Assembly (NCBI RefSeq): GCF_030519475.1
Contig: NZ_JAUMKD010000006.1
Location: 186,001-250,000 of the forward strand
DNA: 64,000 nucleotides
Direction: 5' to 3'
DNA from: Micromonospora sp. C28SCA-DRY-2
GTDB lineage: Bacteria; Actinomycetota; Actinomycetes; Mycobacteriales; Micromonosporaceae
A program made the position numbers and the translations under genes. The notes below the pieces were generated by a model that was not told the DNA's origin, made no database searches, and worked only from the letters and a program-made list of their open reading frames with translations. Positions 33,417 to 42,493 of the stretch are shown here, piece by piece (the stretch's first letter is position 1; the number at the start of each line of letters is the position of its first letter).

Positions 33417-35951
33417 GTGGGCAGGCTCGCTTCGGGGTACGGGCAGGCGGTCGCCGCGCACCGGGCCGCCCGGGCGCACCTCGACGCCGCCCGCCGGGCG
33501 ATGGCCACGACCGCCGCGCCCGGCCCGCCGACCGGGACCGCCGAGCTGGTCGGCCGGCTGGCCCGCCTCGGCGACACCCTTGCCGCCCCCGAGCCCGCTC
33601 CGATCGCCGGCACTCCGGTCGCCATCCGGATCGGCACGGCGTCCACCCCCGACGGTGACTTCCCGGCCCTGGTGCCGCTCGGTGGCGGTCACCACCTGGC
33701 CGTCGACGCCGACGCCGGCGACCCCCGGGTCGCCGGGCTGCTGCGCGCGGTGGTGCTGCGGCTGCTCGTCGCCGCCCCGCCCGGCGCCGTCCGGGTCGCC
33801 GGCCTCGACGCCACCAGTCCGGACGCCGCCGGCTCGCTGCCGGCCGGGCTGGCGGTCGGCCCGCTGCGCCCACTGGTCGCCGCCGGCGTCCTGTCGGTGA
33901 CCGGTGGCGTCAGCGCGCTGCTCGACGTCGCGGAACGGCATGCCCGTGCCGCCCGGCAGGCCGGCCGCGCCGACCAGGAACTCCTGGTCGTGGTCGTCGG
34001 CGCGAGCCCGCCACCGGAGGCGGCGGCCCGGCTCGCCGCGCTCACCCGGGCCGGCCCGGCCGGCGCGGTCTGCGTCCTGGCCGCCGGCTGGCCACCGCCG
34101 GCCGACCGGCCGGTGCTGGGCGGCACCACCCAGGTCCGGCTGGCCGAGACGTACGCCCACCTCGGCGACCCGCCCGGCACCCCGTTCAGCGCCGACGGCA
34201 GCGGGCTGGCCGCGCCGGTGCTGCTCGACGGTGACCCGCCGGCCGCCGAGGTGGCCGCCCTCGCCGAGCGCCTCGGCGGATCCGGGAACACGGTGCGGCT
34301 CGCCGCCCTGCTGCCCAGGTCTCGCTGGACCGGCTCGGCGGCCGGCGGCCTGCGTACGGTGATCGGCCGGGCCGGCCCGGAACCCGTCACCGCCGCCCTC
34401 GACCACGCCACCCCGCACTGGCTGGTCGACGGGTCGGCCGGCCGGGCGTCCTTCCTGCTCGCCGTGGTGCACGGGCTGGCGGCCCGCTACCCCCCGACCG
34501 GACTGCGGTTCCACCTGCTCGACGTCACCGGCCGGGCGGGCTTCGCCGAGCTGGCACCCACCCCGGGCGACCCGTCCTGGCTGCCGCACGCCCGCGCGGT
34601 CGGCGTCGAGCCCGACCGTGAGTACGGCCTCGCCGTGCTGCGCGACCTGCGCCGCGAACTGCGTCGGCGGGCCGCGGCCCGGAAGCGGCCGGGCGTCGAC
34701 GCGCCGGCGGACCGGCCCCGGATCGTGGCGGTGGTCGACGGGTTCGAGGTGCTGCTCGCCGGGGACGACGCGCTGGCCCGCGAGGGGGCCGACCTGCTGG
34801 TCGACCTGGCCCGGGCGGGCGGCCCGGTCGGGATGCACCTGGTGCTGGCCGGCCCGACCCCGCGCGGGGCGCTGCCCGGCCGGATCGCGGCGGTCCTCGC
34901 GCGGCACGCGCTGCGCGTGATGGTGCGGGAAGAGTCGCGCGAAGCGTCCGTCGCCGGACCGCTCGGCGGCTCGGTCCTGCCGACCGCACGCGTCATCGCC
35001 GGCCGGCCCTCCGGCGCGGGCATCGCCGCTCGGTTCCCCGACGCGCACGCCGCCGCCGGCGAGCTGGCCCGACTGCGCCGCGAGCTGTGGCAGGCCCGCC
35101 CGCCCGGCGCGCGCCCGCCGGCATTCTTCGCCGGGTACGCAACCGCCCGCGTCGAGCAGGACGCCACGTTCGCCGGGCTGCGGCCGGGCGGACGGCGGCC
35201 GTTGGCCCTGGTCGGCCGGACCGTCGACGTGGACGGCACCTCCGCGCTGTTCATCATGGACGCCACCCCCGGTCGGCACCTGGCCGTGGTCGGCGCCGCG
35301 GCGACCGGTGCGGCGGTGCTCCGCGCGGCCACGCTGAGCCTGGCCCGGCAGCACGCCCCGGGCGATGCCCGGTTCCTGCTCGCTCCGCTGACCGCCGCCG
35401 CCGACCCGGCCGCCGAGGACACCGTCGCGACGCTGGCCGCCACCGGCCACCCCGTCGGGCGGCTCGACGCCGCCGGCCTGCGCGCCGCCCTCGCGGCCTG
35501 CCCCGGGACCACCGCGAGCCCGCCCGCCGGATCCGGGTCGGCCGGGGGCGTTGCCGCCTCGGCCCCCGCTGCCGGCCGGACCTACCTCGTGGTGTTCGGG
35601 GTGGACGCCGCGCACCCCGTGCTGGCCACCGTCGACCCGGAGACCGGTCGCACCGGCCACGAGGACCTGCGCGCCCTGCTGCGGCACGGCCCCGGCCACG
35701 GGAGGCACCTGCTCGGCTGGTGGCGCGGGCTGGGCCCGCTCGCCCGTGACCTCGGTGACGCGCGGGCGCCCGAGGACCTCGCCTGCCTGGTCGCACTGGA
35801 CGTGCCCGGCGCCGACCTGGGTGCCTGCCTCGGCGTGCCCGACCTTGGGTCGCCCCGGCCCGGCCGGGCGCTGCTGGTCGACCGGCACGACCAGCGCACC
35901 CGGCTGATCGTGCCGTTCACCGGCGACGGCCGCGAGCCGGGGGAGGGCTGA
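33417..35951 (+). CDS. FtsK/SpoIIIE (EccC)-like protein with lost ATPase motifs
   Basis: The 844-residue protein follows the layout of actinobacterial FtsK/SpoIIIE-domain proteins: a helical N-terminus, LVPLGGGHHLAVDADAGDPR, a central FtsK-like module, and a second module (GRHLAVVGAAATGAAVLRAA). In the central module the Walker A site expected after PHWLV reads DGSAGRASF, lacking the GKT/GKS core. Walker B reads IVAVVDGFEVLL, keeping Asp but with Gly for Glu. The context around them is well kept (DPSWLPHARAVGVEPDREYG). It therefore looks like a pseudo-ATPase derived from a DNA- or protein-translocase. The GTG at 33417 follows GACGGGAG. The frame stays open upstream into the lipase gene, which is a coding shadow. 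The next gene follows after 4 bp. Confidence 0.75.
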   Translation: MGRLASGYGQAVAAHRAARAHLDAARRAMATTAAPGPPTGTAELVGRLARLGDTLAAPEPAPIAGTPVAIRIGTASTPDGDFPALVPLGGGHHLAVDADAGDPRVAGLLRAVVLRLLVAAPPGAVRVAGLDATSPDAAGSLPAGLAVGPLRPLVAAGVLSVTGGVSALLDVAERHARAARQAGRADQELLVVVVGASPPPEAAARLAALTRAGPAGAVCVLAAGWPPPADRPVLGGTTQVRLAETYAHLGDPPGTPFSADGSGLAAPVLLDGDPPAAEVAALAERLGGSGNTVRLAALLPRSRWTGSAAGGLRTVIGRAGPEPVTAALDHATPHWLVDGSAGRASFLLAVVHGLAARYPPTGLRFHLLDVTGRAGFAELAPTPGDPSWLPHARAVGVEPDREYGLAVLRDLRRELRRRAAARKRPGVDAPADRPRIVAVVDGFEVLLAGDDALAREGADLLVDLARAGGPVGMHLVLAGPTPRGALPGRIAAVLARHALRVMVREESREASVAGPLGGSVLPTARVIAGRPSGAGIAARFPDAHAAAGELARLRRELWQARPPGARPPAFFAGYATARVEQDATFAGLRPGGRRPLALVGRTVDVDGTSALFIMDATPGRHLAVVGAAATGAAVLRAATLSLARQHAPGDARFLLAPLTAAADPAAEDTVATLAATGHPVGRLDAAGLRAALAACPGTTASPPAGSGSAGGVAASAPAAGRTYLVVFGVDAAHPVLATVDPETGRTGHEDLRALLRHGPGHGRHLLGWWRGLGPLARDLGDARAPEDLACLVALDVPGADLGACLGVPDLGSPRPGRALLVDRHDQRTRLIVPFTGDGREPGEG

Positions 35952-35955
35952 GCGG

Positions 35956-36903
35956 ATGTCCTTCGCCGAGTACGCGGCGCTGGCCCGGCAACTGGCCGAG
36001 CGGCGGCCGGCGGGTGGCGCGGGTCGCCGCCGCAACCTGCACGCCGCGGCGGACCACCTGGAACGCCGGCTCACCGCCCAGGGCGAGCGCCTCGACCAGC
36101 TCGGCCGCGCCATCGGGCAACCGCCCGCCACCCCACCGCCGACCACCGGCTCCGCACCGCCGGCCGACCCGGCCGACGGCTCCGCCCTGCCGGCCGGCCC
36201 GGCCAACGGCTGTGCCGCGCTCTCCGACGCGACCACCGGCTCCGGATCGCCGGCCGACCCGGCCACCGGCTCTGCCCAGCCGGCCGACCCGGCCAACGGC
36301 TGTGCCGCGCTCTCCGACACCCCCACCGGCTCCGCATCGCCGGCCGAGCCGGCCGCCGCTTCGCCGGCACCGGTTCTCGTGCAGGTCGCCGACTCCGCCG
36401 TCCCGCCCGCGCCGGCCCGTTCGCCGGACACCGCCGGCCCGGCCTCCGGGGCGGGGAAGGCCGGCGGCGCAGCCGACGGGCCGGGGCGGCCGGGCGTCGG
36501 GGCGTACGCCCGGGTGGGGGAGACCCCGGCGGAGGCCGACCCGGCGGTCGAGCTGGAGCTGGCCCGGCGCTGCGCCGACGAGGCCGACCGGTACGGCCAG
36601 CAGGCCGAGCTGCTGGCCCGGCGGCCGGCGCTGCTGCCGGCCTGGTCGCCGGTCGCCCGGGCGGCGGTGGTGCACCTGGTCGCGGCCGGCATCGCGGCGC
36701 TGGTGCTGGTCGCCGTGGTGCTGGTCGCCGGGGTGGCGCCGCGCGACGCCGGGTGGCTTGTCGCCGGGGCGCCGGTCGTGGGGTGGCTGGTGCTGCGGCG
36801 GTGGGGGAGGCCGGCGGTGACCGGGCCGGACGACCGTCAGCGGGCGGTGCTGACCCGGGCGGTCTTGACCAGCCGGGCGAAGCGCACGTCGGGACACGGG
36901 TAG
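35956..36903 (+). CDS. Membrane protein with Pro/Ala/Gly repeat region, partner of the FtsK-like gene
   Basis: The 315-residue protein starts MSFAEYAALARQLAERRPAG and continues into a helix (HAAADHLERRLTAQGERLDQ, about residues 30-52). Then comes a long low-complexity segment of roughly 10-residue repeats around PADPA-GS (about 55-125), a second helix (VELELARRCADEADRYGQQA), and two C-terminal membrane helices (VHLVAAGIAALVLVAVVLVA; WLVAGAPVVGWLVL). I recognise no enzymatic domain. It begins 4 bp after the FtsK-like gene and presumably works with it at the membrane. Its last 67 bp overlap the convergent small gene at 36837. Confidence 0.7.
   Translation: MSFAEYAALARQLAERRPAGGAGRRRNLHAAADHLERRLTAQGERLDQLGRAIGQPPATPPPTTGSAPPADPADGSALPAGPANGCAALSDATTGSGSPADPATGSAQPADPANGCAALSDTPTGSASPAEPAAASPAPVLVQVADSAVPPAPARSPDTAGPASGAGKAGGAADGPGRPGVGAYARVGETPAEADPAVELELARRCADEADRYGQQAELLARRPALLPAWSPVARAAVVHLVAAGIAALVLVAVVLVAGVAPRDAGWLVAGAPVVGWLVLRRWGRPAVTGPDDRQRAVLTRAVLTSRAKRTSGHG
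36197..36346 (+). repeat. 90-bp internal tandem duplication in the membrane protein gene
   Basis: The run GGCCAACGGCTGTGCCGCGC and following bases occur at about 36200 and again 90 bp later (about 36290), with near-identical surroundings built from 30-bp periods. It encodes alternating PADPANG and CAALSD peptides and is likely length-variable between strains. Confidence 0.65.
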
Positions 36904-37061
36904 TCCTCGCCGCAGCCGCAGAGCCAGCGGGTCACCACCCGGGGCGGATGGCAGACGAGGATGTCGTCGGCGTCGGCGATGTCCTCATCGGACGCGAGGG
37001 CGGTGGTGGCGTCGTCGGCTGGCGGTGGGGAAGCGCGGTCGTGGTGGGGGAGGTCGTCCAC
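36837..37061 (-). CDS. Small Cys-containing protein, 74 residues, divergent from GntR gene
   Basis: The protein has an acidic N-terminus (DDATTALASDEDIADADDIL) and a C-terminal motif VTRWLCGCGEDYPCPDVRFA with three cysteines in CGCGEDYPC, which suggests metal binding. The GTG at 37061 has AGGAG about 9 bases upstream. It shares an intergenic region with the GntR gene and is probably co-controlled. No function is known to me. Overlap with the 3' end of the convergent membrane-protein gene lowers confidence. Confidence 0.5.
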   Translation of the reverse strand: MDDLPHHDRASPPPADDATTALASDEDIADADDILVCHPPRVVTRWLCGCGEDYPCPDVRFARLVKTARVSTAR

Positions 37062-37194
37062 GGTTGGGCTCCTGCGAGGTCTCCGTGCTGCTGACGTCGG
37101 TCGGCGTGGCCGAGTGGGCCACGGCACGCCCGGCCGGCCGTTCGGGGGTCGACCGACCGGGCGCTCTGCGCGGTGGGGAAGAACCAACTCCAAG

Positions 37195-37310
37195 GGTGCT
37201 GACCAGGGAGCCGGTCAGTTCGGAGCTTAGGATAACAAGCTATCGGAGGTCAAGGTATTACTTGCGATAACAAGATGAGGAGTGGTCAAATGGCGGTGCT
37301 GACCAGGGAG
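37195..37310 (+). repeat. 16-bp direct repeats exactly 100 bp apart ahead of the GntR gene
   Basis: GGTGCTGACCAGGGAG occurs at 37195-37210 and 37295-37310. The second copy carries the ribosome binding site (AGGGAG) of the GntR gene at 37318; the first has no gene behind it. The region between is A/T-rich and holds the operator-like elements, so the block may be a duplicated 5' leader. Confidence 0.6.
37224..37275. promoter_or_regulatory. Candidate GntR operators
   Basis: Two copies of GATAACAAG occur at 37231-37239 and 37266-37274. The first is part of GATA-ACAAGC-TATC (37231-37244) and AGCTT...AAGCT (37224-37241); the second is part of CTTG-CGATAA-CAAG (37261-37274). Such dyads of about 14 bp ahead of a GntR gene are typical autoregulatory sites. 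Confidence 0.5.
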
Positions 37311-37317
37311 TACCGCC

Positions 37318-37536
37318 ATGCCGCCAAGCCCCAAGTGGGTTGAGCTTGCTGAGCACATCCGCAAGCAGATCGCCTCGGGTGAGTTGTCGCCCGGGGAGAA
37401 GTTGCCGTCAACCTCGCAGCTCTGCCAAATCCACAGCGTCTCCGCGATCGTGGTGCGCAACGCGATGCTGACCCTCAAAGCCGAGGGCCTGGTGGTGGGC
37501 GTGCCCGGTGTCGGCGTCTTCGTCGCCGAGCGCTGA
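37318..37536 (+). CDS. Winged-helix GntR-type regulator, DNA-binding domain only
   Basis: The 72-residue protein is a bare GntR winged helix: WVELAEHIRKQIASGELSPG, then EKLPSTSQLCQIHSVSAIVV and RNAMLTLKAEGLVVG. It lacks any ligand domain, as in a class of small actinobacterial GntR proteins. The ATG at 37318 has AGGGAG seven bases upstream. It is 65 bp ahead of hsdR on the same strand, so it probably controls the restriction operon and itself, much as C-proteins time other restriction systems; this role is inference. Confidence 0.85.
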   Translation: MPPSPKWVELAEHIRKQIASGELSPGEKLPSTSQLCQIHSVSAIVVRNAMLTLKAEGLVVGVPGVGVFVAER

Positions 37537-37554
37537 AGGGCCCGGCCCATCCTT

Positions 37555-37584
37555 TTGCACGCGGACGTGTCGGATACCTGATAC
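37555..37584 (+). promoter_or_regulatory. Candidate promoter of the hsdR operon
   Basis: TTGCAC (37555-37560) and TGATAC (37579-37584) are spaced 18 bp apart and precede hsdR. The -10 lies in a short direct repeat GATACC-TGATACC, which could also be bound by the adjacent GntR protein. Confidence 0.3.
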
Positions 37585-37601
37585 CGGCCAGGTGAAGGGC
37601 T

Positions 37602-40600
37602 GTGCGTCCGGTGACTGCGCCGTATCCTGACGTGTTCATCGCGGGCTATGGGCGTGGAGAGTTCGTGGATCCTCGACAGATAGGGCGGTTGGCGGAGCGA
37701 TCCGCCAACTTCGGCTTTCTCAAAGATCACCCGCTGCTGGTCTTCTACGGTGCGGGAGCGGAGGCGCTCGTCTACGTCGACGCCCAGGCTGCGATGTTCA
37801 AGACACGGAGCTTCGGCGAGGTGCTCGCGCAGGATCTCGTACGCCGCACGAACGCCAGGCCGGTCAGTGAAAAGTTTGTACACCAGGTGCGGGCGCTCAA
37901 CGCTGACGGCACCCTCGTTCCGCACATTTACGCCGCGTTCGAGCGCCTACGGAGCGTCGGCAATCAGGCGGTCCATGACCACCTCGACGAGCTCCGCACC
38001 GCGCTGGAGCTGCTCCGGACATGCTTTGAGCTGGGGCTGTGGTTCCATCGCGCGCTGACCGGGGATCGCTCGCCCATCGGTTTTGTGCCCCCGACGCCGC
38101 CGCCCGAGCAGGTGTCCGCGACCGTCGTCGAAGGGCTCCAGGCCGAGATCACCCGCTACAAGCGGCAATTGGCTGACACCAAGCTGCTGTTGGAGGGGAA
38201 GCCTTCCCTTGCCCAGGCGCGCGACGAGGCGGCCTTGGCGGCCGAGCGGACCATCCTCGCCGCCGACGCCCGGCGTGGCGAGGCGGCGACCCTGGTGGTA
38301 GCACTGACGCCCGCGGCCCAGGCGGCCCAACAGGAGTTCGAGAGCGCCAAGGCGCCGAAGGTTTCGGCGGCGAAGCGGGAGGACTTCATCGCCCGCGCCC
38401 GGCGGGCGTCCCGGGAGCCGCTGAACGAGGTACAGACCCGGGTCGAGATCGACCGGCAGCTCACCGCCGCCGGCTGGCTGATCCAGGATGAGAGCCAGAT
38501 CAACCTGTACGCGGGCACGGGCGTTGCGGTCCGCGAGGTGACCCTGGCGACCGGCCGCGCTGATTACCTGCTCTACGTCGAGCAGCGGCTGGTTGGTGTG
38601 ATCGAGGCCAAGCGGGAGGGCACCGCGCCGCGCGGGGTGGAAGCACAGCTCGACCGCTACCTCACGGGCCTGACCGCCGAGCAGAAGCTTGCCGCGTGGC
38701 GGCGGGACGCCCCGCTGCCCTTCGGTTACGTCGCCACCGGGACCGAGACTGCCTTCGTCAACCGGCTCGACCCGTTCCCGCGTACCCGTGAGATTTTTGC
38801 CTTTCACCGGCCGGAGACGCTCGCTCGCTGGATGCGGGAGGCGGACGACGACCCGGCGGCGCCGACGCTGCGACACCGGCTGCGGCGGATGCCGGCGTTG
38901 GACCGGCTGGGTCTGCGCCCCGCCCAGATCGACGCGATCGAGGGCCTGGAGCGGTCGCTGGCTGAGGACCGGCCCCGCTCGCTGATCCAGATGGCGACCG
39001 GCGCGGGCAAGACCTACACGGCGGTGACGGCCAGCTACCGTCAGCTCAAGCACGCGCGGGCGCGCCGAATCCTGTTCCTGGTCGACCGCAACAATCTTGG
39101 CAAGCAGACCCTCCGCGAGTACGCGGCCTACCAGACACCCGACGACGGGCGGAAGTTCACCGAGCTGTACCCGGTCGACCGGCTCTCCGGCGCGCGGATG
39201 CTCAACTCGTCGGTGGTGGTCATTTCGACCATCCAGCGGCTGTACGCGGCGTTGCGTGGCGCCGACCTGCCCGATGTCGACCTGGACGACCGAGCCTACG
39301 ACAGCTACGAGCTGGATGCACCGGCCGAGGTCAGCTACAACCCGCACATCCCGCCGGAGACCTTTGACCTGATCGTGGTGGACGAGTGCCACCGCTCGAT
39401 CTACGGCAAGTGGCGGGCCGTCATCGAGTACTTCGACGCGTTCGTGGTCGGCCTGACCGCCACCCCGGTCAAGCAGACGATGGGCTTTTTCCAGCAAAAT
39501 CTCGTCTCTGAGTACACCTACGAGCAGGCGGTCGCCGACGGAGTCAACGTCGGGTTCGACGTGTACCGGATCAAGACGCAGATCACCGAGGCCGGGGAGA
39601 AAATCGAGGCCGGCACCGTCGTGCCGCTGCGCGACCGCCGCACTCGCGCCGAGCGCTACCAGGAGCTGGAGGACGATTTCACGTACGCCGGCAGCCAGGT
39701 CGGCCGGTCCGTCATCTCGAAGGGCCAACTCAAGCTGGTGCTGAAGACCTTCCGCGACCGGTTGTTCAGCGAGATCTTCCCAGGCCGGTCGACCGTGCCC
39801 AAAACGCTGATCTTCGCCTGCGACGACAACCACGCCGAGGAGATCCTCACGATGGTGCGGCTCGTCTTCGGCCGAGGCAATGAGTTTGCCGCGAAGATCA
39901 CGTACGCCTCGCGCCGCGACGGCGACAACCCCGACACGTTGCTCCAGGCATTCCGTAACAGCCCGGAGCTGCGCATCGCGGTGACCGTCGACATGATCGC
40001 CACCGGCACTGATGTCCGGCCGCTGGAGTGCGTCTTCTTCCTCCGGCCAGTGCGTAGCGCCACCTACTTCGAGCAGATGAAAGGCCGCGGCGCCCGCACC
40101 ATAGACATAGCCGAGTTCCAGGCCGTCACGCCCGACGCCGAGGTGAAGGACCGGTTCGTCATCGTCGACGCTGTTGGCGTCACCGAGGCCGACCTGGACG
40201 AGGCGGTGCCGCTGCAACGCCACACCGAGCGGCAGATTTCGCTGCGCGACCTGCTGCGCAAGGCCGGCACGCTGACCGCGAGCGCGGACGAAGTCGCCAC
40301 CCTGGCGTCCCGGCTGTCCCGGCTCAACCAGCAGCTCACCGACGCAGAGCGGCAGGAACTTGCCGACTTGGCTGAGCAGCCGCTCACCGGCATCGTGCGG
40401 GGGATGGTGGAGGCGGTCGCTCCGGAGCAGCTCAGCCCGGCGAAGGAGGCTGGAACGGAGGCGGTACGTGACCTCCTGGCCGGGGCGCTGCGCCCGCTGG
40501 CGGCCAACCCGGCGCTGCGTGAGCGGATCCTGGAGATCCGACGGGCGCACGACATCACCATCGACGAGGTGAACGCGGACACCCTCCTCTCGGCGGCCGG

Positions 40601-41156
40601 AGTGCCGGCTGAGGAACGCGCCCAGGTCATCGTGAAGAGCTGGCATGACTACCTGGAACAGCACCGCGACGAGATCACCGCATTGCAGGTGTTCTACGAG
40701 GGCCGCGGTCGGATCGGCTACGAGCAGCTCAAGGAGCTGGCCGCGCGGATCGCCCGGCCGCCGCAGGCGTGGACGCCGGAGTCGCTATGGAAGGCCTATG
40801 TGCTGCTCGGCCGGACCGCCGAGGAGCCGGGCAGCCGAGGCGTAACCGATCTTGTCAGCCTCGTGCGGTATGAGTTGGGCCTCGACCAGGAACTGCGCCC
40901 GTACCGCAGCCTGGTCGAGGAGCGCTTCCGTGGGTGGCTGCTCCGGCAGGAGCAGGCGGGAGCTACGTTCACTGCCGACCAGGTGTGGTGGCTGGAGAGG
41001 ATCAAGGACGTGATAGCGGTCAGCGTGGAGGTCACCCCCGACGACCTGGACGGCGCGCCGTTCACCGAACGCGGCGGCATCGACGGCTACGCCGGCACCT
41101 TCGGCGACCGGGCTGCACCTCTTCTCGAAGAACTCAACCAGGAGTTGTCCGCGTGA
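37602..41156 (+). CDS. hsdR: Type I restriction endonuclease subunit R
   Basis: HsdR is the translocating motor and nuclease of a type I restriction-modification complex. The 1184-residue protein has an N-terminal DUF4145-like domain (RSANFGFLKDHPLLVFYGAG). It also has a PD-(D/E)XK nuclease with Asp321, Glu335 and Lys337 (GRADYLL...VIEAKREG), helicase motif I MATGAGKTYT (about 467), motif II VVDECHRS (about 594) and motif III GLTATP. RecA-2 motifs ending in MKGRGART and an EcoEI-type C-terminal domain follow. The GTG at 37602 is used; a GTG at 37611 is possible. Its stop overlaps the hsdS start (GTGA). Confidence 0.96.
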   Translation: MRPVTAPYPDVFIAGYGRGEFVDPRQIGRLAERSANFGFLKDHPLLVFYGAGAEALVYVDAQAAMFKTRSFGEVLAQDLVRRTNARPVSEKFVHQVRALNADGTLVPHIYAAFERLRSVGNQAVHDHLDELRTALELLRTCFELGLWFHRALTGDRSPIGFVPPTPPPEQVSATVVEGLQAEITRYKRQLADTKLLLEGKPSLAQARDEAALAAERTILAADARRGEAATLVVALTPAAQAAQQEFESAKAPKVSAAKREDFIARARRASREPLNEVQTRVEIDRQLTAAGWLIQDESQINLYAGTGVAVREVTLATGRADYLLYVEQRLVGVIEAKREGTAPRGVEAQLDRYLTGLTAEQKLAAWRRDAPLPFGYVATGTETAFVNRLDPFPRTREIFAFHRPETLARWMREADDDPAAPTLRHRLRRMPALDRLGLRPAQIDAIEGLERSLAEDRPRSLIQMATGAGKTYTAVTASYRQLKHARARRILFLVDRNNLGKQTLREYAAYQTPDDGRKFTELYPVDRLSGARMLNSSVVVISTIQRLYAALRGADLPDVDLDDRAYDSYELDAPAEVSYNPHIPPETFDLIVVDECHRSIYGKWRAVIEYFDAFVVGLTATPVKQTMGFFQQNLVSEYTYEQAVADGVNVGFDVYRIKTQITEAGEKIEAGTVVPLRDRRTRAERYQELEDDFTYAGSQVGRSVISKGQLKLVLKTFRDRLFSEIFPGRSTVPKTLIFACDDNHAEEILTMVRLVFGRGNEFAAKITYASRRDGDNPDTLLQAFRNSPELRIAVTVDMIATGTDVRPLECVFFLRPVRSATYFEQMKGRGARTIDIAEFQAVTPDAEVKDRFVIVDAVGVTEADLDEAVPLQRHTERQISLRDLLRKAGTLTASADEVATLASRLSRLNQQLTDAERQELADLAEQPLTGIVRGMVEAVAPEQLSPAKEAGTEAVRDLLAGALRPLAANPALRERILEIRRAHDITIDEVNADTLLSAAGVPAEERAQVIVKSWHDYLEQHRDEITALQVFYEGRGRIGYEQLKELAARIARPPQAWTPESLWKAYVLLGRTAEEPGSRGVTDLVSLVRYELGLDQELRPYRSLVEERFRGWLLRQEQAGATFTADQVWWLERIKDVIAVSVEVTPDDLDGAPFTERGGIDGYAGTFGDRAAPLLEELNQELSA

Positions 41157-42493
41157 CCGACCTACCACAGGGCTGGACCTCCACCACCCTCGGAGAGCTT
41201 GGCCGATATATAAATGGCCGCGGCTTTAAGAAGAGTGAGTGGGCCGAGAAAGGCCGTCCAATCATTAGGATTCAGAACCTCACCAAGCCGGAGTCAAGCC
41301 ACAATTACTACTCGGGGCCGATCGAGGATCGGTATATTGTTAAAGACGGCGATTTGCTCGTCTCTTGGGCAGCCACTCTCGGTGCCTTTCTGTGGAGGGG
41401 GCCGGAGGCGGTGTTAAATCAACATATCTTTCGGGTTGAGTCATTCATTGAAAAGAAATTCCACTACTATCTGATCGAATCGCTGCTTGCTGACCTCATG
41501 CGCGTAACGCACGGGTCCGGCATTGTGCACGTCACGCGGGGAAAGTTTGACAACCTTGAGGTCAAGTTGCCACCCCTTGCCGAGCAGCGCCGCATCGTCG
41601 ACGTACTCGATGGCGAAGTCGCTCGACTGGACCGTGGGCGGCAACTCCTAGGTCAGGCGGAAGCGCGTCTCGAGCGCTTTCGCAGTCTTATGACGGAACG
41701 ACTGTTCGGCTCGAAGCAGGCCGAACAGCGCAGGCTCGCTAGCTTGTTGGCCGAAAAAATGATTAACGGCCGGTCCGTTCCTACGCTCGCTGGAGGGTTT
41801 CCGGTCCTGCGTTTAACCGCACTGCAAGCAGGGCGCATCAATCTTGCCGAACGGAAGGAAGGAGACTGGGGTGTGGACGACGCGCAGCCTTATCTCGTGC
41901 GGCGAGGCGACTTCCTTGTTAGTCGCGGGAACGGTTCCCTTCGTCTCGTTGGCCTTGGTGGCTTGGTGGAGGATGAGCCTGATGCAGTCGCTTTTCCCGA
42001 CACCTTGATCCGAGTTCGTGTAGACCCATCCGTGGTTCGGCCGCGGTATCTCGCGCTGACTTGGAACTCCCCCCAGGTGCGGCGGCAGATCGAAGGCGCT
42101 GCCCGGACAACCGCAGGGATCTACAAGATCAACCAGGCGGTATTGGGTGATGTCCTGCTTCCGGTTCCTGACCCGATCGACCAGGATCGCATCATTAATG
42201 AGTGGCAGACGGTTGTGGGTGAGGTTGAACGCTTGCGAGGCGTCCTTAGAAGTTCCGTTCGTCGTGCATGGAAGCTTCGCTCCTCACTTCTTGCGGAGGC
42301 GTTTGCTGGGCGGCTTGTTCCACAGGATCCGAGCGACGAGCCGGCGTCGGAATTGCTCGCCCGTATCCGAGCCGAGCGGGAGGCCGCGTTGCAAAAACAG
42401 AAGACGCCCTATCGGCGTACCCGAAAAGAGCTCCTGGCTCCGCCGATCAGGGTGACCGGCGGTGGCTACCAACAGGAGGCTCTGCCACTGTGA
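41153..42493 (+). CDS. hsdS: Type I restriction-modification specificity subunit S
   Basis: HsdS holds the two target-recognition domains that read the bipartite DNA site for both HsdM and HsdR. The 446-residue protein has TRD1 (start LPQGWTSTTLGELGRYINGR) followed by the spacer helix (EQRRIVDVLDGEVARLDRGR). TRD2 comes next (from about GGFPVLRLTALQAGRINLAE), then a second helix (DRIINEWQTVVGEVERLRGV). The DNA is clearly less G/C-rich than the surroundings, as expected of a horizontally exchanged specificity gene. It is coupled to hsdR by GTGA, and its TGA overlaps the GTG at 42490. Confidence 0.94.
   Translation: MTDLPQGWTSTTLGELGRYINGRGFKKSEWAEKGRPIIRIQNLTKPESSHNYYSGPIEDRYIVKDGDLLVSWAATLGAFLWRGPEAVLNQHIFRVESFIEKKFHYYLIESLLADLMRVTHGSGIVHVTRGKFDNLEVKLPPLAEQRRIVDVLDGEVARLDRGRQLLGQAEARLERFRSLMTERLFGSKQAEQRRLASLLAEKMINGRSVPTLAGGFPVLRLTALQAGRINLAERKEGDWGVDDAQPYLVRRGDFLVSRGNGSLRLVGLGGLVEDEPDAVAFPDTLIRVRVDPSVVRPRYLALTWNSPQVRRQIEGAARTTAGIYKINQAVLGDVLLPVPDPIDQDRIINEWQTVVGEVERLRGVLRSSVRRAWKLRSSLLAEAFAGRLVPQDPSDEPASELLARIRAEREAALQKQKTPYRRTRKELLAPPIRVTGGGYQQEALPL

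Noticed and set aside
36837..37193. A longer 118-residue version of the small Cys protein
   Set aside because: The extra N-terminus is Arg/Pro-rich and runs through the promoter region; the GTG at 37061 has a proper AGGAG upstream.
37947..40664. A 905-codon antisense frame across hsdR
   Set aside because: Same cause: a third-position G+C shadow of a well-supported gene.
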